Positions 8,135 through 19,040 of a stretch of DNA of 64,000 nucleotides are shown here, piece after piece; the stretch's first letter is position 1; every line of letters starts with the position of its first letter. Location: assembly GCF_947498825.1 (NCBI RefSeq), contig NZ_CANMLV010000011.1, positions 1 to 64,000 of the forward strand. Direction: 5' to 3'. The notes under the pieces are model-generated. The model saw only the letters and a program-made list of their open reading frames with translations, was not told where the DNA came from and ran no database searches. This DNA is from an uncultured Cedecea sp. Its GTDB lineage: Bacteria > Pseudomonadota > Gammaproteobacteria > Enterobacterales > Enterobacteriaceae. A program made the translations under genes and the position numbers.

Positions 8135-10921
8135 ATGGCTCAGATTGCAGATAACCCGCTAATTCTCGTTGATGGCTCTTCATATCTTTATCGGGCATAT
8201 CACGCTTTTCCACCACTAACCAATAGTCGTGGGGAACCTACAGGTGCTATGTATGGCGTTTTGAATATGCTGCGCAGCCTTATTATGCAGTATCAGCCGA
8301 CGCATGCTGCGGTGGTGTTTGATGCCAAGGGTAAAACGTTCCGTGATGAGCTGTTTGAGGATTATAAATCTCATCGACCACCGATGCCGGATGATCTACG
8401 GGCGCAAATTGAGCCGCTTCATGAGATGGTCAAAGCAATGGGACTACCGCTATTGGCGGTTTCCGGTGTTGAGGCTGATGATGTGATTGGTACTCTGGCG
8501 CAGGAAGCTGAACGTGCTGGTCGTTCAGTGCTTATCAGCACCGGTGACAAGGATATGGCCCAGCTAGTGACACCGGCGATTACGCTAATTAATACCATGA
8601 CGAATACCGTATTAGGTCCGGAAGAGGTCTTGACAAAATATGGTGTTCCACCGGCGCTGATTATCGATTTCCTCGCGCTGATGGGCGACTCATCCGATAA
8701 TATCCCCGGTGTACCCGGTGTGGGTGAGAAAACGGCTCAGGCCTTGCTACAGGGGCTGGGAGGGCTGGATACGCTCTATGCCAGTCCAGAAAAAATTGCC
8801 GAACTCTCGTTCCGTGGCGCTAAAACGATGGCTGCGAAACTGGAACAGAATAAAGAGATGGCTTATCTCTCTTATAAACTGGCGACTATCAAGACCGATG
8901 TGGCGTTAGATCTCTCTTGCGAACAACTGACTATCCAGTCACCCGCGGCAGAGCGTCTTCATGAGCTATTCACGCAGTACGAATTTAAACGCTGGATAGC
9001 CGATGTTGAGACAGGGAAGTGGTTACTGGCAAAAGGCTCTAAACCGATGCCTGTGACAGTTAACAGCGTTAAGCATGAGGAGTCGGAAAAAGAGGTTACA
9101 GAGGCTCTTTCTTACGATAACTACGTAACTATTCTTGATGAAAATGTTCTGCTGGAGTGGGTAGAACGTTTGAATCAGGCACCATTATTTGCCTTCGACA
9201 CCGAAACGGATAGTCTCGATAATCTCAATGCTAATCTGGTTGGGCTCTCGTTTGCCACAGAGCCGGGTATCGCTTGTTATATTCCGGTTGCTCATGATTA
9301 TCTGGATGTTCCACCTCAGCTGGCACGTGAACGCGTACTTGAGCTGCTCAAACCGCTGCTGGAAGATAAGCAGAAGTTAAAAGTAGGCCAGAATCTGAAA
9401 TACGATCGCGGGGTCATGCTTAACTATGGCATTGAACTACAGGGGATCGCGTTTGATACCATGCTCGAGTCTTATATTCTTGATAGCGTGTCCGGGCGTC
9501 ATGATATGGACAGTCTGGCGGCTCGCTGGTTAAACCATACCACTATCTCTTTTGAAGAGATCGCCGGTAAAGGTAAGAAACAGCTCACCTTTAATCAAAT
9601 CGATCTCGAAACCGCCGGCCGTTATGCTGCTGAAGACGCTGATGTGACGTTACAGCTACATTTAAAAATGTGGCCACGGCTTGAAAAAGAAGCGGGACCG
9701 CTGGCTATCTTTAAAGAGATTGAAATGCCGCTGGTACCGGTAATCTCACGTATTGAACGTGGCGGCGTAAAGATTGATCCGGCTATTTTACACGCGCATT
9801 CTGAACAACTGACTGTGCGTCTTGCCGAGCTTGAGCTTAAAGCACATGAATTAGCGGGTGAAGCATTCAATCTTTCCTCGCCGAAACAGCTACAGACTAT
9901 CCTGTTTGAAAAACAGGGGATTAAACCACTGAAAAAAACGCCTGGCGGTGCGCCTTCTACCTCCGAAGAGGTCCTTGAAGAGCTGGCTCTGGACTATCCG
10001 TTACCGAAAGTGATCCTCGAATATCGCGGCCTGGCAAAGCTGAAGTCGACGTATACAGATAAACTGCCACTGATGATTAACCCGAAAACTGGGCGCGTTC
10101 ATACCTCTTACCATCAGGCTGTAACTGCAACCGGACGGTTATCATCAACCGAACCGAACTTACAAAATATCCCGGTACGTAATGAAGAGGGGCGTCGGAT
10201 CAGACAGGCATTTATTGCCCCTGATGACTATCTGATAGTCTCTGCGGACTACTCACAGATAGAGTTACGCATAATGGCACACCTCTCGCGTGATAAAGGT
10301 CTGCTGAGTGCTTTTGCGGCGGGGCAAGATATTCACCGGGCGACTGCGGCTGAAGTATTTGGTATCCCACTGGAAAGTGTGACTTCCGAGCAACGACGCA
10401 GTGCGAAGGCGATTAACTTTGGTCTGATTTATGGCATGAGTGCTTTTGGTCTGTCCCGTCAGTTAAATATTCCGCGCCATGAGTCCCAGAAATATATGGA
10501 TCTCTATTTTGAGCGTTATCCGGGCGTGCTTGAGTATATGGAACGCACACGTGCACAAGCCAAAGAGCAGGGGTACGTAGAAACGCTGGATGGGCGTCGT
10601 TTATATTTACCAGAGATCAATGCCAGTAATGGCCTCAGACGTGCTGGTGCTGAAAGAGCGGCAATCAATGCGCCAATGCAAGGTACAGCGGCGGATATCA
10701 TTAAGCGCGCTATGATAGCCGTAGATGCCTGGCTGGAGCAGGACAAGCCCCGGGTTAAAATGATTATGCAGGTTCACGATGAACTGGTATTCGAGGTTCA
10801 TCAGGATGATATAGCGAGTGCTTCGCAGAAAATCCATGAATTGATGGAAAACAGTATGAAACTGGATGTGCCTTTGTTAGTTGAAGTCGGTAGCGGTAAA
10901 AATTGGGATGAAGCCCACTAA
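8135..10921 (+). CDS. polA: DNA polymerase I
   Basis: The product is 928 residues from ATG 8135, exactly the E. coli length. It fills gaps and removes RNA primers during replication and repair. Three parts are visible: an N-terminal 5'-3' exonuclease ([34 protein letters not shown]), a central 3'-5' exonuclease ([11 protein letters not shown] with the metal-binding DxE), and the C-terminal polymerase ([44 protein letters not shown]). An in-frame ATG at 8120 would add five residues not found in the family. The Spot 42 gene follows, as in E. coli. Confidence 0.97.
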   Translation: MAQIADNPLILVDGSSYLYRAYHAFPPLTNSRGEPTGAMYGVLNMLRSLIMQYQPTHAAVVFDAKGKTFRDELFEDYKSHRPPMPDDLRAQIEPLHEMVKAMGLPLLAVSGVEADDVIGTLAQEAERAGRSVLISTGDKDMAQLVTPAITLINTMTNTVLGPEEVLTKYGVPPALIIDFLALMGDSSDNIPGVPGVGEKTAQALLQGLGGLDTLYASPEKIAELSFRGAKTMAAKLEQNKEMAYLSYKLATIKTDVALDLSCEQLTIQSPAAERLHELFTQYEFKRWIADVETGKWLLAKGSKPMPVTVNSVKHEESEKEVTEALSYDNYVTILDENVLLEWVERLNQAPLFAFDTETDSLDNLNANLVGLSFATEPGIACYIPVAHDYLDVPPQLARERVLELLKPLLEDKQKLKVGQNLKYDRGVMLNYGIELQGIAFDTMLESYILDSVSGRHDMDSLAARWLNHTTISFEEIAGKGKKQLTFNQIDLETAGRYAAEDADVTLQLHLKMWPRLEKEAGPLAIFKEIEMPLVPVISRIERGGVKIDPAILHAHSEQLTVRLAELELKAHELAGEAFNLSSPKQLQTILFEKQGIKPLKKTPGGAPSTSEEVLEELALDYPLPKVILEYRGLAKLKSTYTDKLPLMINPKTGRVHTSYHQAVTATGRLSSTEPNLQNIPVRNEEGRRIRQAFIAPDDYLIVSADYSQIELRIMAHLSRDKGLLSAFAAGQDIHRATAAEVFGIPLESVTSEQRRSAKAINFGLIYGMSAFGLSRQLNIPRHESQKYMDLYFERYPGVLEYMERTRAQAKEQGYVETLDGRRLYLPEINASNGLRRAGAERAAINAPMQGTAADIIKRAMIAVDAWLEQDKPRVKMIMQVHDELVFEVHQDDIASASQKIHELMENSMKLDVPLLVEVGSGKNWDEAH

Positions 10922-11194
10922 GAGTCTATCCCTTCAGGCTATTTTTTACTATTTTGACCTCAGGCAGTGCTCAGAAATCTTACGTATTGCGAGTGCTGTC
11001 CGGGTTCAGGCTGACTGTAATAACATCTGTCTGGCGGAGCTGGCTCTCAGCAGAAATTATCGTTCTCTTTTTTTGTAACTAAGCAACATTGGTAATCGTA
11101 TTTTGTGATGACAGTTAAAGAACGAAATGCAAAAAGTGAAAAAAAACTACAAAAAAGTCTTTTCAAGTGAAAAAAAAGGAGTAAAGTTATCTTT

Positions 11195-11303
11195 GTAGGG
11201 TACAGAGGTAAGATGTTCTATCTTTCAGACCTTTTACTTCACGTAATCGGATTTGGCTGAATAGTTTAGCCGCCCCAGTCAGAAATGGCTGGGGCGTTTT
11301 TTA
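11195..11303 (+). ncRNA. spf: Spot 42 small regulatory RNA
   Basis: The 109 bases from GTAGGGTACAGAGG to the terminator (GCCCCAGTC, AGAAATG, GCTGGGGCGTTTTTT) match E. coli Spot 42 almost base for base. Spot 42 is an Hfq-dependent sRNA repressed by CRP-cAMP that base-pairs with mRNAs for secondary carbon use, such as galK. It sits between polA and engB, its E. coli position. A possible CRP half-site (TGTGATGACAG) lies near 11105. The terminator faces convergent engB. Confidence 0.96.
11213..11260 (+). CDS. spfP: SpfP, 15-residue protein encoded within Spot 42
   Basis: The frame reads MFYLSDLLLHVIGFG and then a stop, the same 15 residues reported for SpfP of E. coli and Salmonella, where the peptide blocks CRP-dependent activation. 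GGTAAG just upstream is a plausible ribosome-binding site. Exact conservation of the peptide in this divergent genome supports function. However, the same bases are also constrained by the RNA's own pairing role, so conservation alone does not prove translation. Confidence 0.7.
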   Translation: MFYLSDLLLHVIGFG

Positions 11304-11329
11304 TGCATCAAAGAACATTTTTGCGTCGA

Positions 11330-11965
11330 TCATTCAGCGTCGTTTTCTTCTTCAACAATTGGCTCGAGATCGTTATACCAGCTATCCAGCTTGTGGCGCA
11401 GTATATCGACCCCCAGTTTCTTCAGCGAAGAGAACGCTTCGACTTGAATATCACCGTTAAAGGCCAGTACTTCTTCCCGGACTTTGTTCAACTGTGCTTT
11501 ACGTGCACCGGAAGCTAGTTTGTCGGCTTTGGTCAGTAGTATCATGACCGATAGGTTGCTCTGCACTGCCCAGCTAATCATCTGTTGGTCGAGATCTTTT
11601 AGCGGGTGACGAATATCCATCAGTACCACCAGACCTTGTAGACATTGACGTTTTTGCAGATATTCACCCAGAGCGCGCTGCCATTTGAGTTTCATTTCTT
11701 CTGGTACTTCAGCGTAACCGTAGCCGGGTAAGTCCACCAGACGTTTACCCTCAGCCACTTCGAACAAGTTGATAAGCTGAGTACGGCCCGGTGTTTTACT
11801 GGTTCGGGCAAGACCTTTTTGGTTAGTCAGGGTGTTAAGTGCACTGGACTTTCCAGCGTTAGAACGGCCTGCGAAAGCAACCTCAATACCGGTATCTGAA
11901 GGCAGATGACGGATATCTGGTGCACTGAGTACGAATTTTGTTTGTTGATAATTCCAATTTTTCAA
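11330..11965 (-). CDS. engB: Ribosome biogenesis GTPase EngB (YsxC/YihA)
   Basis: This TRAFAC-class GTPase is needed for large ribosomal subunit assembly. Motifs in order are G1 GRSNAGKS, G2 region SKTPGRTQ, G3 DLPGYG and G4 TKAD, ending in an acidic tail. I place the start at a TTG at 11965 (211 residues), because it aligns with the short E. coli N-terminus before NYQQT. A further upstream TTG at 11992 would add nine unmatched residues. It is convergent with spf, and csrC is divergent. Confidence 0.94.
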   Translation of the reverse strand: MKNWNYQQTKFVLSAPDIRHLPSDTGIEVAFAGRSNAGKSSALNTLTNQKGLARTSKTPGRTQLINLFEVAEGKRLVDLPGYGYAEVPEEMKLKWQRALGEYLQKRQCLQGLVVLMDIRHPLKDLDQQMISWAVQSNLSVMILLTKADKLASGARKAQLNKVREEVLAFNGDIQVEAFSSLKKLGVDILRHKLDSWYNDLEPIVEEENDAE

Positions 11966-12241
11966 AACGGTTATCTCTGTCAGGATAAGCAATAGTTGTG
12001 ATTATACCTGAATAAGCAGAAAACACGGCGTTTCTCATCCAGGCAATAAAACTTCCTAATAACGGATTGAGTTTGTGAGACATTTGCCATAGTTGATGAG
12101 GGATATAGAGGTTAAATTCGTTGCTGAAAGTTAGTATTTACTATTATTTTCATTAAGTTATATAAAAAAACGATAATTTGAAATATCTGAGCGCTCTTTT
12201 GTAACGTCATTTATAAATAGAATCTCAATATAATGTATCAC

Positions 12242-12500
12242 ATCGGCAAGGGAGCCAGAATGGATTATCACTTAGAGCATCGGTTCAGGAGCGTCAGGGA
12301 GACGGCGAACCATACAGGCCAGGAGGCATGGCTCTAAGAGTTTCAAATGGAAATGGAAGACAAGTTGATGTCGCTGATAATGGATTAGACAGGGTTTGTC
12401 GCAAATAGACAAGGATTGTTATACATATACAGGGATTGTGGAACCCTTTACAGGGCGAAAGTAAAGAAAAAAGGCGACAGTTTATACTGTCGCCTTTTTT
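12242..12500 (+). ncRNA. csrC: CsrC small RNA (CsrA-sequestering)
   Basis: The position between engB and yihI is that of E. coli csrC. A TATAAT -10 box at 12229-12234 places the start near 12242. The end is an intrinsic terminator (GGCGACAG, TTTATA, CTGTCGCC, T6), followed by CTTTGCTTGCTTTC as in E. coli csrC. The roughly 259-base transcript contains eleven GGA motifs, the core recognised by the translational regulator CsrA, several in CAGGA or AAGGA context. CsrC titrates CsrA and is normally induced by BarA/UvrY. The body has diverged, so identification rests on position, terminator and GGA density. Confidence 0.87.
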
Positions 12501-12535
12501 CTTTGCTTGCTTTCTGCTAGATTCCGCCGCAATCC

Positions 12536-12661
12536 TATACCCGTCATATTTCAAGTTGCCAAGGTCTGCCTGTCACCGGTTCGTCGAATAACATAGTTTA
12601 TCTATGCTCATCGATGGGCTGAACTTCGCGCTTACAGACAATTTGAATTACTTTGGGTATA
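12536..12661. repeat. ERIC-type intergenic repeat
   Basis: This 126-bp imperfect palindrome has TATACCC and GGGTATA at its ends and the ERIC-typical subterminal blocks CGTCATATTTCAAGTTGCC and AATTTGAATTACTTT. The central part can fold around ACATAGTTTATCTATG. It lies between the csrC terminator and yihI and is probably transcribed with one of them. Confidence 0.8.
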
Positions 12662-12692
12662 TACTGAACAAAATGGCCTAAGAAAACTCATT

Positions 12693-13196
12693 ATGAAGCA
12701 GACAAATTCAGCACCACAGGGTAAAAAACCTTCTAAAGTCCGCCGTAAATCTCGTGAAGAGATAGATAGCGAGGCTCGTGATCGTAAACGTCAGAAAAAA
12801 CACCGTGGTCATGCGGCGGGAAGTCGTACCAGCGGTAAAGGGCAGACACAAGGCTCACAGGATAACAACAAAGATAAAGATCCGCGTATTGGCAGTAAAG
12901 CACCGATTCAGCTCGGCGAAGTGATTGCACCTGTTGTCCGTCCTGTGAAAGTGAAGGCAGAAAAACCAGCCGCGCTGACGCCGGAAGCAGAACTGGCATT
13001 ACTGGAAAACGACGAGCGTCTTGATGGGTTGCTGGAGCGTCTTGAAGAAGGTGAAACTCTGAGTAAATCAGATCAGGACTGGGTTAATGCGACCCTGGAC
13101 AGAATTGATACGCTGATGGATCAGTTGGGCATTACGTACGAAGATGAAGAAGAAGAAAAAACCGATGATTTAATGCGTCTGTTGAAAGGTAACTAA
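12693..13196 (+). CDS. yihI: Der GTPase-activating protein YihI
   Basis: The 167-residue product matches E. coli YihI. It has a highly basic N-terminal half ([20 protein letters not shown]) and an acidic C-terminal half ([20 protein letters not shown], then [13 protein letters not shown]). YihI stimulates GTP hydrolysis by the ribosome assembly GTPase Der and so tunes 50S maturation in the cytoplasm. It lies between csrC and hemN, its usual neighbours. Confidence 0.94.
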   Translation: MKQTNSAPQGKKPSKVRRKSREEIDSEARDRKRQKKHRGHAAGSRTSGKGQTQGSQDNNKDKDPRIGSKAPIQLGEVIAPVVRPVKVKAEKPAALTPEAELALLENDERLDGLLERLEEGETLSKSDQDWVNATLDRIDTLMDQLGITYEDEEEEKTDDLMRLLKGN

Positions 13197-13378
13197 CGAT
13201 TACACCCGTCGTATTTGCGGTTCTTATCGTCATCATACCCTTGCTGTGTTATCTGGCAGGGTTATTCGTGAAACTACGACGGTTGTCGCGCTTGAAACTC
13301 TCACTACAGCGCAAGGTTAGGGTGCGAGGAGGAAAGTCTCTCCTTCCGCTTAGGCGGCAGCACCATCGGAAGGAGTGA
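13196..13378 (+). pseudogene. Short membrane-protein frame between yihI and hemN, probable DUF2489 remnant
   Basis: An open frame runs from the last base of the yihI stop codon to a TGA three bases before hemN. It encodes one hydrophobic segment (VVFAVLIVIIPLLCYLAGLF) followed by a basic tail (KLRRLSRLKLSLQRK). Many enterobacteria carry a DUF2489 gene of roughly 150 codons here, starting with one membrane anchor and a basic region. No ATG is present; only ATT at 13199, TTG at 13241 or GTG at 13268 could start it. I read it as the truncated 5' part of that gene, but a small membrane protein with an unusual start is possible. Confidence 0.4.
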
Positions 13379-13380
13379 TT

Positions 13381-14754
13381 ATGTCTGAGCAGTTAATTGA
13401 CTGGGATTTGGCGCTGATCCAAAAATATAATTATTCAGGGCCACGTTACACCTCTTATCCAACGGCATTGGAGTTCTCACAGAACTTTGATGAGTCGGAT
13501 TTTCAACAGGCGATAGCCCGTTATCCGGAGCGCCCACTTTCGCTCTATATCCATATCCCATTTTGCCATAAGCTCTGTTATTTCTGTGGTTGTAATAAAA
13601 TAGTTACCCGCCAGCAGCATAAGGCCGATCAATATCTTGACGCGTTGGAACAAGAAATTATCCATCGTGCGCCATTATTTGCAGGTCGCCATGTCAGTCA
13701 GATGCACTGGGGTGGCGGAACACCGACCTACCTTAACAAAGCACAAATTACCCGGCTGGTGGGGCTGCTTCGTCAGCATTTTCGGTTTAATGACGATGCA
13801 GAGATATCGATAGAAGTTGATCCCCGTGAAATTGAGCTGGATGTACTCGATCACCTGCGTCAGGAAGGTTTTAACCGCCTGAGTATGGGGGTTCAGGACT
13901 TTAACAAAGAAGTACAGCGTCTGGTTAACCGCGAGCAGGATGAAGAGTTTATTTTTGCCCTGATGGATCGTGCCCGTGAACTTGGATTTACCTCGACCAA
14001 TATTGACCTGATCTATGGCTTGCCGAAGCAGACGCCGGAAAGCTTTGCGTTTACGCTTAAGCGCGTGATTGAGCTCAATCCGCATCGTCTGAGCGTATTT
14101 AATTACGCGCACTTACCGACCCTGTTTGCGGCTCAGCGCAAAATTAAAGAGGCCGATCTGCCCAGTGCTCAGCAACGACTGGATATTTTGCAAGAAACTA
14201 TCAGTTCGCTGACTGGTGCAGGCTATCAGTTTATTGGTATGGATCATTTTGCCCGCCCGGACAATGAACTGGCAATTGCTCAGCGTAAAGGTCAGCTTCA
14301 CCGTAATTTTCAGGGTTACACCACTGAAGGTGACAGCGACTTGTTAGGTATGGGGGTTTCGGCGATCAGTATGATTGGCGACTGCTATGCTCAGAATCAG
14401 AAAGAGTTAAAACTCTACTATCAGCACGTCAATGAACGAGGTAGCGCGCTGTGGCGAGGTCTGGCTTTAACGCGAGATGACTGTATTCGTCGGGATGTGA
14501 TTAAAGCGCTTATCTGTAACTTCCAGCTTAATTTTGCTGCTATTGAGCAGCAGTGGTCTATTAACGCAACAGACTATTTTTCCGAGGACTTACAGCTTTT
14601 GGCGCCGCTGGCCAAAGATGGACTGGTCACGCTGACGGAGCAGGGTATTCAGGTTACAGGCAAAGGCCGTTTACTGATCCGAAATATTTGTATGTGTTTT
14701 GATATCTATTTACGCCAGAAAGCCCGCTTACAGCAATTTTCACGCGTAATATGA
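13381..14754 (+). CDS. hemN: Oxygen-independent coproporphyrinogen III dehydrogenase HemN
   Basis: This radical-SAM enzyme decarboxylates coproporphyrinogen III to protoporphyrinogen IX during anaerobic haem synthesis in the cytoplasm. The 457-residue product has E. coli length. The iron-sulfur site is CHKLCYFCGC (CxxxCxxC plus the additional Cys), and GGGTPTYL and FNRLSMGVQDF are family motifs. AAGGAG five bases before ATG 13381 fixes the start over a GTG two codons upstream. Confidence 0.96.
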   Translation: MSEQLIDWDLALIQKYNYSGPRYTSYPTALEFSQNFDESDFQQAIARYPERPLSLYIHIPFCHKLCYFCGCNKIVTRQQHKADQYLDALEQEIIHRAPLFAGRHVSQMHWGGGTPTYLNKAQITRLVGLLRQHFRFNDDAEISIEVDPREIELDVLDHLRQEGFNRLSMGVQDFNKEVQRLVNREQDEEFIFALMDRARELGFTSTNIDLIYGLPKQTPESFAFTLKRVIELNPHRLSVFNYAHLPTLFAAQRKIKEADLPSAQQRLDILQETISSLTGAGYQFIGMDHFARPDNELAIAQRKGQLHRNFQGYTTEGDSDLLGMGVSAISMIGDCYAQNQKELKLYYQHVNERGSALWRGLALTRDDCIRRDVIKALICNFQLNFAAIEQQWSINATDYFSEDLQLLAPLAKDGLVTLTEQGIQVTGKGRLLIRNICMCFDIYLRQKARLQQFSRVI

Positions 14755-14758
14755 TATT

Positions 14759-14788
14759 ACCGATAGCAGGTTAAGGCCTGCTATCGGT
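14759..14788. terminator. Hairpin between convergent hemN and glnG
   Basis: A perfect 12-bp stem (ACCGATAGCAGG, loop TTAAGG, CCTGCTATCGGT) follows the hemN stop codon by four bases. There is no long T run, but its symmetry and its position between convergent genes suggest a bidirectional terminator. Confidence 0.7.
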
Positions 14789-14807
14789 CCGTAAAGGGTA
14801 TTCGGTA

Positions 14808-14831
14808 TATATCCATCATACTTCAAGTTGC
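14808..14831. repeat. ERIC end fragment
   Basis: TATATCCATCATACTTCAAG, then TTGC, matches one end of an ERIC element. The other half is not seen before the glnG stop codon, so this is a relic. Confidence 0.5.
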
Positions 14832-14851
14832 TTGGATATAGCCGACCCTCA

Positions 14852-16264
14852 TTACTCCATTCCCAGCTCTTTCAGTTTTCGGGTCAGGGTATTTCTTCCC
14901 CATCCCAGTAAACGAGCCGCTTCTTGTTTATGTCCCTGTGTATGACGCAATGCGGTCGTGAGCAGTACTCTTTCCATTTCAGGCATCGCTTCGGCTAACA
15001 GATTTTGATGACCGGAACGTAGTGCTTTATCTGCCCACTGGCTAAGCAGTGTTGCCCAGTTATCCGGATCGATTTGAGCCGTGCCATTTTCAGTGATTGT
15101 TGTTTCAAATAACTCGCTGGGTAAGTCCTGAATCAGAACTTCTTGTCCGGCCGCCATCACAGTCAGCCAGCGACAGATATTTTCTAACTGGCGTACGTTA
15201 CCAGGCCATGCCAGACGGGTTAATGCACTCTCGGTTTCAGGATGGAGCTGTTTTGCTTCTACGCCTAATTCCTGTGCGGCAACTTGCAAGAAATGCCAGG
15301 TCAGACGGGGGATATCTTCACGACGTTCACGCAGCGGCGGTAAGTGAATACGAATGACATTCAGGCGATGAAACAAGTCCTCACGGAACTTACCCTCTTG
15401 CACCCGCAATTCCAGATTCTGGTGTGTTGCTGCGATGATGCGAACATCTACCTTAACCGGCGCATAACCGCCAACGCGATAAAACTGCCCGTCAGCCAGT
15501 ACACGTAACAGGCGAGTCTGGACATCCAGCGGCATATCACCGATTTCATCAAGAAATAATGTACCGCCATCAGCCTGTTCAAAACGCCCCTGACGTATTT
15601 GATTTGCCCCGGTAAAGGCCCCTTTTTCATGGCCAAATAACTCAGATTCAATCAAATCCTTCGGGATGGCCGCCATATTCAAAGCGATAAAGGGAGACTT
15701 CACACGTGGGCTATGGCGATGCAGGGCATGAGCAACCAGCTCTTTACCTGTCCCGGACTCACCGTTAATCAGGACACTTATTGACGAGCGCGACAAACGA
15801 CCAATAATACGAAACACATCCTGCATCGCAGGCGCTTCACCAATAATATCGGTTGTCGGTCCGTTAGCCTGGACATTACGGGGCTGCTGCTGTTCCTGAT
15901 AATGGCTGATTGCCCGTTCGACCAGCGCGACGGCCTCATCAATATCAAAAGGTTTTGGCAGATAATCAAAGGCACCTTGCTGATAGGCACTGACTGCTGC
16001 ATCAAGATCTGAGTGAGCCGTCATTATGATGACCGGGAGCATCGGGTGACGCTGTTTTATCTGTTTTAACAAGGCCAGGCCATCGATTCCGGGCATGCGG
16101 ATATCAGAAATTAAAACATCCGGCGTTTTTGTCGCCAGGGCCTCTAAGACTTCATTGCCATTTTCAAAGGCAGTGCAGATTAATCCACTACCTGTTAACG
16201 CGCGCTCAAGCACCCAGCGAATGGAGCTATCATCGTCAACGACCCACACTATCCCTCGTTGCAT
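14852..16264 (-). CDS. glnG: Nitrogen regulation response regulator NtrC (NR(I))
   Basis: NtrC is the sigma54-dependent activator phosphorylated by NtrB under nitrogen limitation. The 470-residue product has a receiver domain ([11 protein letters not shown], phosphorylatable Asp in [15 protein letters not shown]), an AAA+ domain (GESGTGKE Walker [14 protein letters not shown] contact with sigma54, [13 protein letters not shown]alker B) and a Fis-type helix-turn-helix ([20 protein letters not shown]). The start is ATG 16264, with AGAGG seven bases upstream and eight bases after the glnL stop. It is the last gene of glnA-glnL-glnG. Confidence 0.97.
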   Translation of the reverse strand: MQRGIVWVVDDDSSIRWVLERALTGSGLICTAFENGNEVLEALATKTPDVLISDIRMPGIDGLALLKQIKQRHPMLPVIIMTAHSDLDAAVSAYQQGAFDYLPKPFDIDEAVALVERAISHYQEQQQPRNVQANGPTTDIIGEAPAMQDVFRIIGRLSRSSISVLINGESGTGKELVAHALHRHSPRVKSPFIALNMAAIPKDLIESELFGHEKGAFTGANQIRQGRFEQADGGTLFLDEIGDMPLDVQTRLLRVLADGQFYRVGGYAPVKVDVRIIAATHQNLELRVQEGKFREDLFHRLNVIRIHLPPLRERREDIPRLTWHFLQVAAQELGVEAKQLHPETESALTRLAWPGNVRQLENICRWLTVMAAGQEVLIQDLPSELFETTITENGTAQIDPDNWATLLSQWADKALRSGHQNLLAEAMPEMERVLLTTALRHTQGHKQEAARLLGWGRNTLTRKLKELGME

Positions 16265-16272
16265 ATAGACCT

Positions 16273-17325
16273 CTACTTCCGAATAGGCAGGTAAACCGAA
16301 AATTCGGTATGACCGGGCCAACTGTTGAATTCGATTTTCCCTGAATGCTGATCGACAAGATTTCGGGCAATAGACAGGCCGAGCCCGCTACCCCCTTCTC
16401 GTCCACTCACCATCGGATAGAACAGCGTGTCTTGTAGATGGGCCGGGACACCAGGGCCGTTATCTTCAATATCAATTCGCGCCAACAGACGATACCGCGA
16501 GCCATGCAGCGTTAACTGGAAGGCAGTACGGGTACGAATAATGATTTCTCCCCCTTCACTTCCCAGGGCCTGCAAGGCATTTCTGACAATATTCAGTAAA
16601 ATCTGTTCTATCTGGTCGGGATCGTGAGCAAATTCTGGCAGACTGGGATCATAATCACGTATTAGCTTAACGTTGTCAGGCAGTTCCAGTGATACCAGTT
16701 TCACGACACGTTCAGCTACTTTGTGAATGCTCTCGGTAACATGCATTCCGGGTAATTGTGGTCCTAACAGGCGATCGACCAAATTTCTTAGTCTGTCCGC
16801 TTGCTCAATAATGACGTTGGTGTATTCATTAAGCGATGGGTCTGGCAGCGCTTTACTCAGCAGTTGTGCTGCGCCTCGCAGCCCACCCAGCGGGTTTTTA
16901 ATTTCATGTGCCAGTCCACGCACTAAATCACGTGCTGCGAGCTGTTGAGCGTGCTGTATCTGTTCCTGACTTAACCGGCGTTGATTATCCATGGGCGCCA
17001 TTTCGATCAGAATATAGCCCTCCATCAGCCTTTGTGCAGTCAAAGACAGGATATTAGAGCGACCATCAATCACCAGGGTGACTTCATTATCGGTAAAGCC
17101 CTGTCCGTCTTGCAGACTTTCTTTCATGACATCGATATTCAGTGAAAAATAGCCGATTAAATCCGGTAATGGCGTGCCGTCATAAAGCTTACGGGCGCTT
17201 TGCGCCAGCAATTGCTGGGCGGCGGGATTTGCGTAATGCACCGCAAGGTCATCGTCAACCAACAGAATACTGTTGATTAAATAATTAAGGATCTGCCCAG
17301 CATCGGGCAGGGTGCCAGTTGCCAT
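16273..17325 (-). CDS. glnL: Nitrogen regulation sensor histidine kinase NtrB (NR(II))
   Basis: This is a cytoplasmic histidine kinase/phosphatase. It phosphorylates NtrC when nitrogen is scarce and dephosphorylates it when bound by PII. The 350 residues comprise a PAS-like sensor (about 10-120), the phospho-acceptor block [18 protein letters not shown] (H-box), and an ATPase domain with NALQALG (N-box), DNGPG (G1) and [12 protein letters not shown] (G2). It lies between glnA and glnG, separated from glnA by a terminator hairpin, as in E. coli where glnL also has its own promoter. Confidence 0.97.
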   Translation of the reverse strand: MATGTLPDAGQILNYLINSILLVDDDLAVHYANPAAQQLLAQSARKLYDGTPLPDLIGYFSLNIDVMKESLQDGQGFTDNEVTLVIDGRSNILSLTAQRLMEGYILIEMAPMDNQRRLSQEQIQHAQQLAARDLVRGLAHEIKNPLGGLRGAAQLLSKALPDPSLNEYTNVIIEQADRLRNLVDRLLGPQLPGMHVTESIHKVAERVVKLVSLELPDNVKLIRDYDPSLPEFAHDPDQIEQILLNIVRNALQALGSEGGEIIIRTRTAFQLTLHGSRYRLLARIDIEDNGPGVPAHLQDTLFYPMVSGREGGSGLGLSIARNLVDQHSGKIEFNSWPGHTEFSVYLPIRK

Positions 17326-17403
17326 ACAGCAGTCTCCTTACACTGTTTCAGTGCTTAGTGGTGGGATGTTAAAGAATACCGCTATCGCAAAACAGGGGTG
17401 GAG

Positions 17404-17428
17404 AAAAAAGCCCATCCGGAGATGGGCC
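17404..17428 (-). terminator. Terminator between glnA and glnL
   Basis: Read on the minus strand, GCCCATC, TCCG, GATGGGC and then TTTTTT form a compact intrinsic terminator just after the glnA stop codon. It would reduce readthrough into glnLG, keeping the regulators far below glutamine synthetase in abundance. Confidence 0.85.
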
Positions 17429-17454
17429 AAATATTCCACGGCAAAAAACTATAA

Positions 17455-18864
17455 TTAAACGCTATAGTAAAGTTCAAACTCTACTGGATGCGGAGTCATG
17501 CGCACGCGGTCATTTTCTTCGGTACGCAGGGCGATATAAGCATCGATAGTATCGTTGGTGAATACACCGCCAGCTGTCAGGAACTCACGGTCTTCGTCCA
17601 GTGCTTGCAGAGCTTCTTCTAAAGAACCTGCAACCTGTGGGATCTCTTTTGCTTCTTCTGGTGGCAAGTCATAGAGGTTTTTGTCCATGGCTTCGCCTGG
17701 GTGGATCTTGTTTTTAATACCGTCAAGACCTGCCATCAGCAGTGCTGCAAAGCACAGGTATGGGTTAGCGGCCGGGTCCGGGAAGCGGACTTCGATACGA
17801 CGTGCTCTTGGTGAACTGACCACTGGAATACGGATAGATGCTGAACGGTTACGGGCAGAGTAGGCCAGCATAACTGGTGCTTCGTATCCTGGGACCAGAC
17901 GCTTGTAAGAGTTAGTGGTCGGGTTAGTCAGGGCATTCAGTGCTTTAGCGTGCTTGATAACACCGCCAATGTAATACAGTGCTTGTTCAGACAGACCCGC
18001 ATATTTATCACCAGCGAACAGGTTTACCCCGTCTTTTGCCAGAGACATATGGCAGTGCATGCCAGAACCGTTATCACCAAACATTGGTTTTGGCATAAAG
18101 GTCGCAGTTTTACCGAAAGCATGTGCCACGTTGTGAACCACATACTTATAAATCTGAATTTCGTCCGCTTTTTTGGTCATGGTGTTAAAACGAGTAGCGA
18201 TTTCGTTTTGACCTGCGGTAGCAACTTCGTGGTGATGCGCTTCAACCACCAGACCCATTTGCTCCATGGTCAGACACATGGCTGAACGGATATCCTGAGA
18301 TGAGTCAACCGGTGGTACTGGGAAGTAACCGCCTTTAACCGCTGGACGATGGCCTTTGTTACCGCCTTCGTATTTGGTGCCGGTATTCCATGCGCCTTCG
18401 ATATCATCGATAGCAACGTGAGAACCAGAGATAGAGCTACCAAAACGGATATCGTCAAACAGGAAGAATTCTGGCTCTGGTCCAAACAGAACGGTGTCTG
18501 CCAGGCCAGTCGCGCGCAGATAGTCTTCAGCGCGTTTTGCGATAGAACGTGGGTCACGGTCATAGCCTTGCAGCGTACCTGGCTCCAGAATATCACAACG
18601 GATAATCAGCGTACTATCTTCGAAGAACGGGTCAATCATCGCAGTGGTTGAGTCAGGCATCAGAACCATGTCTGATTCATCAATACCTTTCCAGCCACCA
18701 ATCGAGGAGCCGTCAAACATTTTGCCTTCTTCAAAGAAGTCTGCATTTACTTGGTGAGCAGGAATAGTGATGTGTTGCTCTTTACCTTTAGTATCGGTAA
18801 AGCGCAAATCAACAAATTTCACTTCGTGCTCATCCAGCATTGTCAATACGTGTTCAGCGGACAT
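17455..18864 (-). CDS. glnA: Glutamine synthetase, type I
   Basis: The enzyme makes glutamine from glutamate, ammonia and ATP as a cytoplasmic dodecamer. The 469-residue product has E. coli length and near-identical sequence. Visible elements are the N-terminal beta-grasp region ([13 protein letters not shown]), the ATP-binding block [16 protein letters not shown], and the adenylylation site NLYDLPPEE with its Tyr, so GlnE control is retained. ATG 18864 is preceded by GGAGAG. It is transcribed from a sigma54 promoter with NtrC sites upstream. Confidence 0.98.
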   Translation of the reverse strand: MSAEHVLTMLDEHEVKFVDLRFTDTKGKEQHITIPAHQVNADFFEEGKMFDGSSIGGWKGIDESDMVLMPDSTTAMIDPFFEDSTLIIRCDILEPGTLQGYDRDPRSIAKRAEDYLRATGLADTVLFGPEPEFFLFDDIRFGSSISGSHVAIDDIEGAWNTGTKYEGGNKGHRPAVKGGYFPVPPVDSSQDIRSAMCLTMEQMGLVVEAHHHEVATAGQNEIATRFNTMTKKADEIQIYKYVVHNVAHAFGKTATFMPKPMFGDNGSGMHCHMSLAKDGVNLFAGDKYAGLSEQALYYIGGVIKHAKALNALTNPTTNSYKRLVPGYEAPVMLAYSARNRSASIRIPVVSSPRARRIEVRFPDPAANPYLCFAALLMAGLDGIKNKIHPGEAMDKNLYDLPPEEAKEIPQVAGSLEEALQALDEDREFLTAGGVFTNDTIDAYIALRTEENDRVRMTPHPVEFELYYSV

Positions 18865-18952
18865 ACTTAAACTCTCCAGGATTGGTTCATTTCGTTGGGT
18901 AACGAGGTAATCAAACACTTTTTACATTTGGCTCATCGCCTGTATTCTTTAA

Positions 18953-18969
18953 AGCGAAATCTGTGCCAA
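18953..18969 (-). promoter_or_regulatory. Sigma54 promoter of glnA (glnAp2)
   Basis: On the minus strand TTGGCACAGATTTCGCTTT matches the -24/-12 consensus and is essentially the E. coli glnAp2 sequence. It lies about 90-105 bases before the glnA start codon. Confidence 0.9.
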
Positions 18970-19040
18970 CTTTTAAATTTCCCTAAAAAGGCGCTATTAT
19001 GCAGGTCAGCGTGCAAAAGGCCGCACCATAACTGATAATT

